This document shows positions 17,241 to 26,462 of a stretch of 64,000 nt of DNA, piece after piece (positions within the stretch are counted from its first letter, which is position 1; each line of letters begins with the position of its first letter). The notes below the pieces were generated by a model. It worked only from the letters and a program-made list of their open reading frames with translations, was not told the origin of the DNA and made no database searches. The stretch spans positions 1 to 64,000 of the forward strand of contig WTKD01000003.1 in the NCBI GenBank assembly GCA_011524535.1. Direction: 5' to 3'. This stretch comes from Spirochaetaceae bacterium. GTDB taxonomy: Bacteria; Spirochaetota; Spirochaetia; WTKD01. Position numbers and translations under genes: made by a program.

Positions 17241-18338
17241 ATGCACGGATCTTTGCGAATTGCTTCAACTTTATCGATGGTTGAGTACGCAAAGTCGATG
17301 AGTTATCACATACAAACATTCCCCGATCAATACAAAAAGCAGAAAAAAAACCTGCTCGTACAAATGAATAAACGATGGTTTGCGGATGGGAGCTTTGAAG
17401 TTTTGGTAGAAGAATCGGTAAGAGATAACGACGTAGTATTGGTGACCGGTTCTTCGCGAACCGAGGAAACTTCGTTTGCGGATAACGAACTCGAATTGTA
17501 TTACACAATAGATGCTTTACGTAGGGCTTCTCCGTCGCGATTAACAGTATTTGAACCCTATTGTGCGGTTTCTCGATCAGACCGTGCTACTACCAGAAAC
17601 AGTGTTGGCATGTGGGTGCATTACAAAATCTTGCAGAGTTTGGGCATGGATCATTACATGACATATATGTTGCATTCGGATAAATCAAAATCGATTTTTG
17701 ATCCCACACGTTCCGTTATTGATGATCTTCCTACTTCCCCACTTATTATTGAGTATATTTTGGATGAATTCATTATAAAAAGTGGTCTAACACTTGAAGA
17801 AGTGCGCAAGAACTGGGTTTTTTGTGCAGTGGATGCAGGTGGTGCTGGCGTTGCGCGACTCTATGCCAATACATTTGGTACTCCCCTTGTTGTTGCGCAT
17901 AAAATTCGTAATCATAAGAAACCGAATCAGGTAGATTCGATAAAAATTCTGTCTAGCGTCTCACTTGAAGGGAAAATAGTATGGGTAGTTGATGATATGG
18001 TGGACACTGGGGGTTCCATTCTCATACTGATGCAAGAACTAAAAAAACAAGGAGCTTCTCGCATAAATGTGGCTATTTCTCATGGGGTTTGTTCACCTCC
18101 TGCGCTGGCTCGACTGCAAGATGCCTACGAGAAGGATATATTTGAATCTTTTGTCATAACCAATACGATTTTGCCACCAGGCATAAAGGATGTTCCGTTT
18201 GTACGGATTATCGACACAACTCGCCACGGGGCTTCGGTTCTTATTCGTATGCACGAGGGGGAAAGTTTGTCACCTTTCTTTGATCCTTTTGATGTAGAGA
18301 GACACATAGAGCAGTCCGCACATAAATTTGATCATTAA
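17241..18338 (+). CDS. prs: Ribose-phosphate pyrophosphokinase
   Basis: Makes PRPP from ribose 5-phosphate and ATP. The protein of 365 residues from this start is longer than the usual 310-320. The PRPP-binding loop is [12 protein letters not shown] (about residues 251-262). The ATP-loop region is visible as [35 protein letters not shown]. The start [17 protein letters not shown] is chosen because the conserved first strand begins there and the -10 box lies 5 bases upstream. The GTG nine codons earlier would fall upstream of the predicted transcript start. Confidence 0.92.
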   Translation: MHGSLRIASTLSMVEYAKSMSYHIQTFPDQYKKQKKNLLVQMNKRWFADGSFEVLVEESVRDNDVVLVTGSSRTEETSFADNELELYYTIDALRRASPSRLTVFEPYCAVSRSDRATTRNSVGMWVHYKILQSLGMDHYMTYMLHSDKSKSIFDPTRSVIDDLPTSPLIIEYILDEFIIKSGLTLEEVRKNWVFCAVDAGGAGVARLYANTFGTPLVVAHKIRNHKKPNQVDSIKILSSVSLEGKIVWVVDDMVDTGGSILILMQELKKQGASRINVAISHGVCSPPALARLQDAYEKDIFESFVITNTILPPGIKDVPFVRIIDTTRHGASVLIRMHEGESLSPFFDPFDVERHIEQSAHKFDH

Positions 18339-18405
18339 CTTCTATTTTTAATTTCCGCTTTAATCGCGATACTTTGTCGATTGCCATGTCTATCGTGCCA
18401 CTAGA

Positions 18406-18861
18406 TTAGGTATGGTGCGAGAGATGATCGCTTGTGACTATGAGCGTCACGGGTCCATCGTTTGTATAGGTTACTTTCATATGCTCACCGAAGATTCCTT
18501 TTTCAACAGTGACGTATTCAGCGCATTTCTCGCAAACCTCGTCGTACAAGGGGCGTGCTCCTTGTGGCTTCGCAGCAGAAAAATAGTCTGGACGATTGCC
18601 TCGTATGAGGCTTCCAAACAATGTGAACTGTGAAATAATGAGCAGAGAACCACCTACATCGATGACAGATAGATGCATGGGTTTTTCATCTTCGGGATAT
18701 ACACGCATACGAAGTATTTTTTTTGTTATATAGTCACTATCTAGAGAATTGTCATCACCGTGAACTCCCAGATAAACAAGGAGCCCTTTTTGAATACTGC
18801 CAACAATGCTCCCTCCGACCGAAACACTCGCATCATAAACTCTTTGTACTACAGCGCGCAC
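18406..18861 (-). CDS. dtd: D-aminoacyl-tRNA deacylase
   Basis: Removes D-amino acids (and glycine from tRNA-Ala) wrongly attached to tRNA. At 151 residues it has the usual size. Both hallmark motifs are present: SQFTLFG (about 78-84) and the cross-subunit NDGPVT (about 136-141; the family motif is N-x-GPVT). It starts MRAVVQRV as typical. It lies 2 bases after a TPR membrane protein gene. The 67-base gap to the convergent prs contains only a weak AATCG/CGATT stem. Confidence 0.95.
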   Translation of the reverse strand: MRAVVQRVYDASVSVGGSIVGSIQKGLLVYLGVHGDDNSLDSDYITKKILRMRVYPEDEKPMHLSVIDVGGSLLIISQFTLFGSLIRGNRPDYFSAAKPQGARPLYDEVCEKCAEYVTVEKGIFGEHMKVTYTNDGPVTLIVTSDHLSHHT

Positions 18862-18863
18862 AA

Positions 18864-19952
18864 TTAGTTCTCTGCTATATTTTTGCGAATGGAAACAGCA
18901 TTGATATAAAAAGACTGCTGGTCTGGGGTTACTATTCCTAGAATTTCCACAGAATCTTCGTTTTCTAAGGAAATAGGAAAAGGAACTCTAACTTCTACGA
19001 TCCCCTCTAATAGTTGCTGGTTAACATAGCCAATGAGGAAATCAAATTCAAATCGTGTATCGTTTGATCGTATATTTGCGATCTTTCCGCTCCAAGAGAC
19101 GGCTACTTCTTCGTACAAGAGAGGATATTCCAAAACATCTTGATAGGTCACTTCTGGAATATGATCGAGAAAATTAGGCTCATCGTTTAAGAGGGTTTTG
19201 ACATGTTCGGCTTTTGTCCTTACTTCGGTGGTGACATCTGAAAGTAGAATCGAGTTGAGGAGAATTCTTGCTTGGGCATCTTTTTCGGAGAGAAATAAAT
19301 CTTCAATTTCCTTGAACGTGCTTCTCACATCATCTGAAGTATACAATAGCTCTGCCCTATTCGTGGAATTGGTATCCTCACTCGATTGATTGATGAGCTG
19401 CCCCTTAGGTAGCGAAAAAACAACATCGGGTTCCGGAAGCAATATGGGATACAGAAAATAACCAAGCACGGCGAGTAGGATCACACCAACGGGTGTGATA
19501 GTCCAGGTAAGTATTTTTGATACATTCGCAGGAACGACTTTGGGTAAGGTTTTTGTACGAAGGTATGAAGAGTTATCTCGACCGCGCCCTTGGTCGGTTC
19601 TTATATGAGACAACAATTTTTTGCTTAGTTGATGCGTGTCTTGAAATGAAATGGCTAGTAATAAGTATTTTATGGCATCAGGTATTCGACCACGTAGAAA
19701 ATGCACTAGGCCAAGACAATACAGAATGTTTGCGTCTTCCTTATGCAATTCATGGGCCTTTAAGAAATAGGTATAGGCCGCCGAATAGTCATTCTGCAAA
19801 ATAAAAGCAGAAGCTAGAACCATATAATACACATTGCTTTCGCGGTAATTATACAAAAGAGGTTCTAGCAAGTTTGTTACTGCTTGATACTTTTTTCTAC
19901 GATAGAATTCAAATGCTTCCAGTAGCACTCGATCTTTGATAATTTTTGGCAT
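18864..19952 (-). CDS. TPR protein with a central membrane helix
   Basis: The 362-residue protein has TPR-like repeats in its first 120 residues (VLASAFILQNDYSAAYTYFLKAHEL; DANILYCLGLVHFLRGRIPDAIKYLLLAI), one membrane helix near 150-170, then an extracytoplasmic acidic part. Cytoplasmic TPRs on a membrane anchor suggest an assembly or scaffold role. It is flanked by a secreted TPR protein and dtd in one operon. The precise role is unknown. Confidence 0.7.
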   Translation of the reverse strand: MPKIIKDRVLLEAFEFYRRKKYQAVTNLLEPLLYNYRESNVYYMVLASAFILQNDYSAAYTYFLKAHELHKEDANILYCLGLVHFLRGRIPDAIKYLLLAISFQDTHQLSKKLLSHIRTDQGRGRDNSSYLRTKTLPKVVPANVSKILTWTITPVGVILLAVLGYFLYPILLPEPDVVFSLPKGQLINQSSEDTNSTNRAELLYTSDDVRSTFKEIEDLFLSEKDAQARILLNSILLSDVTTEVRTKAEHVKTLLNDEPNFLDHIPEVTYQDVLEYPLLYEEVAVSWSGKIANIRSNDTRFEFDFLIGYVNQQLLEGIVEVRVPFPISLENEDSVEILGIVTPDQQSFYINAVSIRKNIAEN

Positions 19953-19959
19953 CGATATG

Positions 19960-20727
19960 TCACATACTGTTAATAGTACTGTTTATTTGACGCTCCAACA
20001 GTTGTATGGTCTCCAACATAGCCTGTATGTCTCCGATCAAAAACTCTTTATCTATGACCGTTGAACTTTCAAGTTGTTGGAGCAGAAGTGCATGTTGGTT
20101 TGCAAGATTCTCAACACTTCGAGCATATAATCGCAGCTCGTTTTCGGTACGCTGTTGTTCTTCTACCGTTGTCCCCAGATCTGATTGCCTTGTAACAATG
20201 AGTGATTGACGACTGCGCGCTTCTTTTACATAGGGATGTTCGGGATAATCGATTATGATACGACGATACAATTCGTATGAGTCATCATAGTATCCGAGAG
20301 CGTAGAAACGCTCAGCAACCCAAAACAGAGCATCCGGAAAAAACTTGGAGTCAGGATATTCTTTGAGAAAATCATTCATCTGTAGAAGCCCTTCGGTGGT
20401 AGATTTTTCTTCAAGATCCAAGCGGGCCAATCGATATTTCATTTCATCCGTATATTCACTATATGGAAATGCTTCCAAATGTATCGAAATCATACTTCTG
20501 GCCAGCGAACTTCTCTTCAACTCGTCAGCAGATCTAGCGTATCCGTATAGTATTTCTGATACTTCGGAAGTGCTTACCTCCTCTAAACTATTGACTAAAT
20601 CTTCGTATAGAATCATTGCATCTTCATAATTCTCATTGTCTAAGTGTCTCTGTGCCAAAGCAAGGCTTTCCGATTGGGCAAAGCATACTGCTCCGGCGCA
20701 GAACAATATTGGTAATATATATTTCAT
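19960..20727 (-). CDS. Secreted TPR protein, YbgF/CpoB-like
   Basis: The 255-residue protein has a signal peptide (MKYILPILFCAGAVCFAQSES, cleavage near residue 18) and three to four TPR repeats (AQRHLDNENYEDAMILYEDL; MKYRLARLDLEEKSTTEGL; ALFWVAERFYALGYYDDSYELYRRI). A coiled-coil-like C-terminus follows from residue 175. The organisation resembles periplasmic YbgF/CpoB or BamD-like proteins, but with the coiled coil at the other end. It has no lipobox. It follows rpe by 17 bases. Confidence 0.7.
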   Translation of the reverse strand: MKYILPILFCAGAVCFAQSESLALAQRHLDNENYEDAMILYEDLVNSLEEVSTSEVSEILYGYARSADELKRSSLARSMISIHLEAFPYSEYTDEMKYRLARLDLEEKSTTEGLLQMNDFLKEYPDSKFFPDALFWVAERFYALGYYDDSYELYRRIIIDYPEHPYVKEARSRQSLIVTRQSDLGTTVEEQQRTENELRLYARSVENLANQHALLLQQLESSTVIDKEFLIGDIQAMLETIQLLERQINSTINSM

Positions 20728-20744
20728 TTGGTTCCTCTCTTACT

Positions 20745-21392
20745 TTATATATCGCAAAATTCTGCATGCGTTTCACTATTAAAAAATGAATTTCCGCTAA
20801 CGACATACGTAGCACCCTTTTCTACAAGACGTCTAATATTTTTTGGCGTAATTCCCCCATCAACCGATATTTCGAATGAAAAGCCTGATGAACATTTAAA
20901 TGCGTGCAGTTGTTCAATTTTTTCTTCTGTGGTTTTTATTATTTTTTGACCGCCATAACCTGGGTCTACAAGCATTATTACTATCAATTGTAGCTTATCA
21001 GCTATATTTTTTATCGATTCAATCGGAGTATTTGGGAGAAGTGCGACCCCTGCATGCATGTTCTCCTTACGTATTTGGTCGATCAAGCGGTGCGGATGGT
21101 AGGTAGTTTCAAGATGAAAAGTACAAGCATTGCACCCAGCATTCGCACATTGTGTCACATGGCGCTCTGGGTTTGTCACCATAAGATGCGCATCAAAATA
21201 CAAAGATTCCCGTTTCCTCAAGGATTCTATGATTGGATATCCCATACTAATCGGAGGAACAAAATGTCCATCCATAATATCTAGATGTACTCGTTCGATT
21301 CCTGATGAATGTATCAAAGCAAATGCATCCTTTAAATGATAAAAATCGGCACCCAAAAGTGAAGGAACTAGGTATTTCTTGCAAAATTTCAT
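20745..21392 (-). CDS. rpe: Ribulose-phosphate 3-epimerase
   Basis: Interconverts ribulose 5-phosphate and xylulose 5-phosphate. The 215-residue TIM-barrel protein carries VPSLLGADF at the N-terminus, the metal ligands in VHLDIMDGHFVPPISMG (about 36-52), FDAHLMVTNPE (about 68-78), and SVDGGITPKNI near 173-183. The start is preceded by TATACT six bases upstream and by no ribosome binding site, so it may be leaderless. It is divergent from the 21483 TPR gene. Confidence 0.95.
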   Translation of the reverse strand: MKFCKKYLVPSLLGADFYHLKDAFALIHSSGIERVHLDIMDGHFVPPISMGYPIIESLRKRESLYFDAHLMVTNPERHVTQCANAGCNACTFHLETTYHPHRLIDQIRKENMHAGVALLPNTPIESIKNIADKLQLIVIMLVDPGYGGQKIIKTTEEKIEQLHAFKCSSGFSFEISVDGGITPKNIRRLVEKGATYVVSGNSFFNSETHAEFCDI

Positions 21393-21398
21393 TGAATC

Positions 21399-21427
21399 AG
21401 TATATCGTTACATCATAACTAGATAAA
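21399..21427 (-). promoter_or_regulatory. Candidate rpe promoter, leaderless type
   Basis: On the minus strand the -10 box TATACT (21399-21404) ends 6 bases before the rpe ATG. The -35 position at 17-base spacing reads TTTATC (21422-21427), a weak match. On the other strand TTGACT (21440-21445) and TACCCT (21463-21468) at 17-base spacing could drive the TPR-greA operon with a leader of less than 10 bases. Confidence 0.45.
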
Positions 21428-21482
21428 TACTTCACAAAGTTGACTAAGCATCTCTGCAGTGGTACCCTAAATATATAGAATA

Positions 21483-22409
21483 ATGCATCGACAAAGTGTA
21501 CTTAGACAACTTACTGAAAGCATCAGGAGCCACGATTTGTACGATGCTAAAGATCAATGTGAAGAGCTCATATCAACCGAAAGTGAGAAATCTGACTTTT
21601 TAGTGGTGCTCAAATATCTTTTGTACTGGCTTGATGTAGAAGAAGATGCTAAACTTACGAAAGATCATTTCGAAGCTGCTTTGAAATATATACATTCCTG
21701 GAAATCTTTTGAACAGTATGCACAAACTCTGTCACCTTTGTGTTTATATGCATTTTACGCAATGCAATTTCATGCATATACTTCTGCGATTGCCTTATTC
21801 CAAGCGATATACGAGCGTGGGAGTGAAGAAAAACAACAGATGCTTCTTCATATCGGTAGAGCTTATAGAAAGATTGGAAACTACGAAGAAGCAATAAAAA
21901 ACTATCTCAATTTCATAAAAGTAAGTTCTCAATTTTCAGCATCCGTATATGCGGAGCTTGGGGATGCCTATGCGATGTGTGGGGAATTAGTTAGAGCGAA
22001 GGTCTTTTTTAGAGAGGCTTTTTCATTGAGTCCGCAGGAAATAGATTTGCAGAGTTTGGAATCTGATCTTCTTATAAAACTTGTTGAGAAGGTTAAATCC
22101 ATAGAGCCGGATGTACAGCTCGCAAAAGAATGGATACCCGTATACGCGGTAATTTGGGGGATTTTTAGCGTAAAACGTGAATTAAGACAAATTGAAGTTG
22201 TGCAGATGAAGCAGAGTATAGTTCAATTAGAACAAGAGTATCAGGAACATCCCGAAGAGCGAAAGTTCTTATTGCCCCGTTTGATAAATCATTATATACG
22301 ACTCATAGAGCATTATGGTGCTTCTGCTTTTCCAGGTGAACATACAAAAGAACTCTTATTAAAAATTCAGTCAATTTGCCCAGAAATATATAATCAATAT
22401 ATACAATAG
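21483..22409 (+). CDS. TPR protein upstream of greA
   Basis: The 308-residue soluble protein is mostly helical, with TPR-type repeats (LLHIGRAYRKIGNYEEAIKNYLNFI, about 120-145; VYAELGDAYAMCGELVRAKVFFREAFSL, about 155-182). No signal peptide or membrane helix is present. It lies 6 bases before the long greA and is co-transcribed with it, so a role alongside transcription is possible but not shown. No ribosome binding site precedes the ATG. Confidence 0.7.
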   Translation: MHRQSVLRQLTESIRSHDLYDAKDQCEELISTESEKSDFLVVLKYLLYWLDVEEDAKLTKDHFEAALKYIHSWKSFEQYAQTLSPLCLYAFYAMQFHAYTSAIALFQAIYERGSEEKQQMLLHIGRAYRKIGNYEEAIKNYLNFIKVSSQFSASVYAELGDAYAMCGELVRAKVFFREAFSLSPQEIDLQSLESDLLIKLVEKVKSIEPDVQLAKEWIPVYAVIWGIFSVKRELRQIEVVQMKQSIVQLEQEYQEHPEERKFLLPRLINHYIRLIEHYGASAFPGEHTKELLLKIQSICPEIYNQYIQ

Positions 22410-22415
22410 GATCAT

Positions 22416-25124
22416 ATGAGTGTTACTGTAAAGTCAAAAATAGAAACTATATTACAAGAAGAGAAATGGACTCGTGCTCCACTCTCTAGCTATACCGAAG
22501 CAACTATCAATAAGCTTCATGAGCTGGTTGATTCGGCTGAAATAGAACATACGCCAACCATTCTTTCGATATGTGAAGAGCATTTACAACAAAATAAAAA
22601 CAGCATTCCTGCATTGTATATAGGAGGCGTTCTTTCTATTCGCCATCACAAGGAAGATGATGGGTATCTTGTGAAACTCATAAAATTATTATTTGACAAT
22701 CAACGTAAAGCCTTGGTTGAGATCATAATGAAACTGAACTCAAACCTATACAACAGTGAATTTGCACTCCGTATGCTTGCTACTATTCTCGAAGAAAGAA
22801 ATGCAACAGAAGAACTGATGCAAATCAGAGAAATGATTACAGCGGTAGATCCGAGTGAAACAGATCTTTTGATTCGTATTGCTCAAGAAAAAGAGCGCAA
22901 TCGAGACAAAGAAGGTGCGATTAATGATCTAAAAAATTTGATACATCGTCTGCTTTTGAAGAAACAATTTTCAAAAATACGAGATACATGGCTTCATTTG
23001 ATTCGTTTGGTTCCAAAAGACATAGAATTCTTTTATCTCACGCTTGAAAAAGTTAGTGAATTGTTGTCAACAGAACGCGCATTACAGCTTATGGAACTGT
23101 ATTATCCAACGATAGAGGGTAATTTTTCCTATGATGAGATTACACAATACAACAAAAAGATGCTCTTTCTTGATCCTTCCAATGTACAAGCAAGGAACAG
23201 GTTGGTTGATGTATATCGAAAAAAGTATTCAGAAAACAAGAACCTGGAAAAATTTATCAGTGATGCTCAAATCTTAGGCGACTGGAGAGATATTCACGAA
23301 GCCATTGCAGATTTTGAACGCCATATCGCTTTTGCTGAGGGTAATTTCGTATTTCATAAAAGCTGGGGAGTGGGAATTGTTAGGGGTATTTCTTCAAATG
23401 GATTAACTCTCGACTTTCCTAAAAAACGAAAGCATGTTATGAGTTTTCACATGGCCTCAAAGGCTCTTGAACTTTTGTCGAAGGATCATATAAAAGTTTT
23501 GAAGAGCTTGGTTAAACCACAAGTCTTAATTACTCGAGTAAAAAAGAATCCTCTATGGACTCTTGAAGTAATTCTAAAGAGTTATGGCGGGAAGGTAGAT
23601 CTCAAGACGATACGAGCAGAATTGGTTCCTTCGGTTCTTTCTTCAAAGGAATGGGCTAACTGGGGTACCAAGGCTCGTTCCCTTCTTAATTCGGATACCC
23701 GTTTTGGTGTTTCTGCAGAATCCTCGGATATGTATGTGTTAAAAGAAGCTCCGAGTTCCCAAATCGATCATACCCTTGGAAGATTTCACAGTTATACGCG
23801 GTTCGATGATCGAGTTTCGGTATTAGAACAACATATTCAAACGGAAGATACCACCCTATCTAAAGAAAGCATAGAAGTCATAGTTCCAATGCTTGAATAT
23901 TTTGCAAAATACACAAAACAGGAACCGGTTAATGCTGAAAGTATTGCTAGTTCCCTCCTGCTCAGCCAATATGCAACGGTATTGCAAGATAACATGGTCG
24001 ATTTTCGTACTACAGACGATTTATTGACATCATTAGATGACATATTTCCTGTTTTTTCTGATTTGAAATCGACAGGTATGAAAAAGAAACTACTCACAAT
24101 CTTGCTCTCAGACGCCAATCTCAAAGATGAGAAAATATATTCTTTGTTCCCAAGTTTTATTTCAAGAGATTTTCTCCGTATTCTGGAAGAACAAAGAGGG
24201 AAAGAAAGAGTCCAGGGATTATATGAGTATCTTCTACAAAACTCTGTGGATTTGCGATTCCCATTCATCTGGCTTGCTCGTACTTTGAAAATAGATGAAA
24301 CATTCGATGATTTCGAAATTTCATTGAGCGATACATTTCTTGCAACATTAAACCTTCTTATTCTATCTCATCGTGAAATCACAAGTGATATCAATCTTGG
24401 GTTGAATAGAAAAATATTAAAATACGGACAAGATTTTTTGTATGATTCCGGTAATCTGGCGAGATTTTTCTCATCGAATGACTGGACGACGGTCCACCCG
24501 GTGTACACACTTATACAAACGAATTCACCGTTTAGTGCACGAATTACGGTGGAGCTTGCGCAGCTTGTAACAAAGACTCATAAAGATCTTGCCACAACAC
24601 ATCAAGTCCTACAGGAAGCTGCTCCGAAAGCACAAAGTTTGATAGCTACCAAGGCGTCTATCGAAGAAAAACGTGCTTTGTTATTGCAATATACCGAAGT
24701 GGACATACCGCGTATCAGTAAGGAAATTGAAAAGGCCCGATCGTTCGGTGACTTGAAAGAAAATGCAGAGTATAAAGCTGCAAAAGAGCAGCAAGCAAAT
24801 ATTTCAGCCAGGATCAAAACGTTGAGTAGCGAATTGCAACAGGTTGTTGCATTCTCACCAAGCGAGAAAAAACCAAACACTATTCAATTTGGTACTACGG
24901 TTACGCTTGAGCATACAGAAAAAGCTGAAAAGAAAAGTTCGGTTGAATACACTATACTAGGGCCCTGGGAATCAAATCCGGAAATGAATATTATTTCTTA
25001 CCTATCCCCCCTTGGAACCCAATTGACTTCACTTAAAATAAACGATACCCTTACGCTTACAATCGATTCAGAAGAAATCAATTATCGTGTGTCCTCTATC
25101 GAAGCAGTCAGTGATTTGAAATAA
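22416..25124 (+). CDS. greA: Long spirochaetal GreA, transcription elongation factor with N-terminal extension
   Basis: At 902 residues it is far larger than ordinary GreA (about 158), but in the size range of GreA proteins annotated in Treponema and Borrelia. The last 160 residues are the GreA module: an N-terminal coiled coil with the acidic tip GDLKENAEYKAAKEQ (about 775-789) and the C-terminal FKBP-like domain. The preceding part is helical, TPR-like. A central block near 308-345 (FHKSWGVGIVRGISSNGLTL) looks like a small beta domain. It should rescue backtracked RNA polymerase; the role of the extension is unknown. Confidence 0.92.
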   Translation: MSVTVKSKIETILQEEKWTRAPLSSYTEATINKLHELVDSAEIEHTPTILSICEEHLQQNKNSIPALYIGGVLSIRHHKEDDGYLVKLIKLLFDNQRKALVEIIMKLNSNLYNSEFALRMLATILEERNATEELMQIREMITAVDPSETDLLIRIAQEKERNRDKEGAINDLKNLIHRLLLKKQFSKIRDTWLHLIRLVPKDIEFFYLTLEKVSELLSTERALQLMELYYPTIEGNFSYDEITQYNKKMLFLDPSNVQARNRLVDVYRKKYSENKNLEKFISDAQILGDWRDIHEAIADFERHIAFAEGNFVFHKSWGVGIVRGISSNGLTLDFPKKRKHVMSFHMASKALELLSKDHIKVLKSLVKPQVLITRVKKNPLWTLEVILKSYGGKVDLKTIRAELVPSVLSSKEWANWGTKARSLLNSDTRFGVSAESSDMYVLKEAPSSQIDHTLGRFHSYTRFDDRVSVLEQHIQTEDTTLSKESIEVIVPMLEYFAKYTKQEPVNAESIASSLLLSQYATVLQDNMVDFRTTDDLLTSLDDIFPVFSDLKSTGMKKKLLTILLSDANLKDEKIYSLFPSFISRDFLRILEEQRGKERVQGLYEYLLQNSVDLRFPFIWLARTLKIDETFDDFEISLSDTFLATLNLLILSHREITSDINLGLNRKILKYGQDFLYDSGNLARFFSSNDWTTVHPVYTLIQTNSPFSARITVELAQLVTKTHKDLATTHQVLQEAAPKAQSLIATKASIEEKRALLLQYTEVDIPRISKEIEKARSFGDLKENAEYKAAKEQQANISARIKTLSSELQQVVAFSPSEKKPNTIQFGTTVTLEHTEKAEKKSSVEYTILGPWESNPEMNIISYLSPLGTQLTSLKINDTLTLTIDSEEINYRVSSIEAVSDLK

Positions 25125-25129
25125 CGTTT

Positions 25130-26458
25130 TTAGCGATTTAAAGTTTGGAGTGCAACGCGTGCCTCGTGTTGTATGACCCGTGGTAATCGTTCATTTATGT
25201 GTTGTTCTATCACATTTTCTAATGATGCAACAAACCCATTATTCGTCGCTGTTCGTATTCCAGAGAGTATTAATGCCTGGGATGTACTTTCCAGAAAATA
25301 GAGGCAAATAGGCATCATGTTTTTGTTTGTGATCTCAGGTAGACGTTTTGCTATATATCCAAGTTCTTCAGAATTTTGACGAAGGCTTGTAATATAGGGA
25401 TAGACAAGTTCCATAGCATTGGCATTGTTGGTTTTGAGTAGCTCAATAGCAATCGCAGCTCTCATTCTTGTGTTGCTCTGTAATTGTGTTGATAGCTCTT
25501 GATAGGCACTACGTGGATCAAAAGACACAGTAACTTCCAAAGCTTTCTCTTGGACCCTTCGAACAGGGTCATGCCGAAGGGTAAAAGAAACCGCTGATTG
25601 CAATGTATTAATTGACTGTTGTTTTATTCCCTCTAATGCTTGGAGTCTTACTCGCCAACTATCATCGCGAAGCCCTTGTTTGTAATAAGTAACAGTTTTT
25701 TCATCTGAAACATGTACAAGTGCGGCAAAGGCATTGCTTCTGGTTAATTCATTCGAATCAGTAAGGTATGGTTCAATGATTTCAAAGATAGAAGACCCCT
25801 GCTCTTGCGTGTTGACTGCAAGCCCTATAAGTGCAACCTGTACCAAATCTTTGTCTTGCGAATATTCTTCTATTACTTTTTTTAAAAAACCAACAGCCTG
25901 TTGATTAGATGATTGTGTAAAACTATCCAAGATAATTAACCGCCTATTACGGGTTGCTTGGTTACTCCAAAATTCTTTATCTAAGCGATCAATGATCATG
26001 GCATTGGATTTTTTTCCTAGCACAACAGCAATATAATTGCCCAAAACGGGGGTATCCAACTGCCCTATCAAGAAATCGAGGATAGGATCAACAGATTTAT
26101 CCTGATTGGCGATGTACAGTAAAACGGCTCTCATCATATCGGGATTTGAGTCGCTACTTGTTTCTACAAGTTCGAATGCGTAATCAATTGCTTCTCTATA
26201 ATCTATTTCCCTAAAGTATTCAAAAGCGACCATGGTCAAGGGGTCTTTTTTTGATTCTATAATTCTTTGTAAAATGACAGGGGCTAATGAAATTTCTCCG
26301 CTATCTTGTATTTCAGATATAATGCCCGCGACTTGATCATCAAGACCATATTCCAAAACAGAACGCCAAAGATCAATAACATCTGTTTCATCGGCGAAAG
26401 AAATAGCTCCTAAGAGACAAAAGAACAGCAGTATCGATACAATACGTAGGAAACCCAC
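25130..26458 (-). CDS. Secreted HEAT-repeat protein
   Basis: The 442-residue protein has a signal peptide (MGFLRIVSILLFFCLLGAISFADE, cleavage near 22) followed by HEAT/PBS-lyase-like helical repeats throughout (for example NAFAALVHVSDEKTVTYYKQ; DDSWRVRLQALEGIKQQSIN; DPVRRVQEKALEVTVSFDP). No catalytic motif is visible, so it is probably a periplasmic scaffold. It follows murJ by 4 bases and converges on greA with only 5 bases between the stop codons. Confidence 0.75.
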   Translation of the reverse strand: MGFLRIVSILLFFCLLGAISFADETDVIDLWRSVLEYGLDDQVAGIISEIQDSGEISLAPVILQRIIESKKDPLTMVAFEYFREIDYREAIDYAFELVETSSDSNPDMMRAVLLYIANQDKSVDPILDFLIGQLDTPVLGNYIAVVLGKKSNAMIIDRLDKEFWSNQATRNRRLIILDSFTQSSNQQAVGFLKKVIEEYSQDKDLVQVALIGLAVNTQEQGSSIFEIIEPYLTDSNELTRSNAFAALVHVSDEKTVTYYKQGLRDDSWRVRLQALEGIKQQSINTLQSAVSFTLRHDPVRRVQEKALEVTVSFDPRSAYQELSTQLQSNTRMRAAIAIELLKTNNANAMELVYPYITSLRQNSEELGYIAKRLPEITNKNMMPICLYFLESTSQALILSGIRTATNNGFVASLENVIEQHINERLPRVIQHEARVALQTLNR

Positions 26459-26462
26459 AATA

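Noticed and set aside
18339-18405. Terminator between convergent prs and dtd
   Set aside because: Only a 5-bp AATCG/CGATT stem without a T-run is present.
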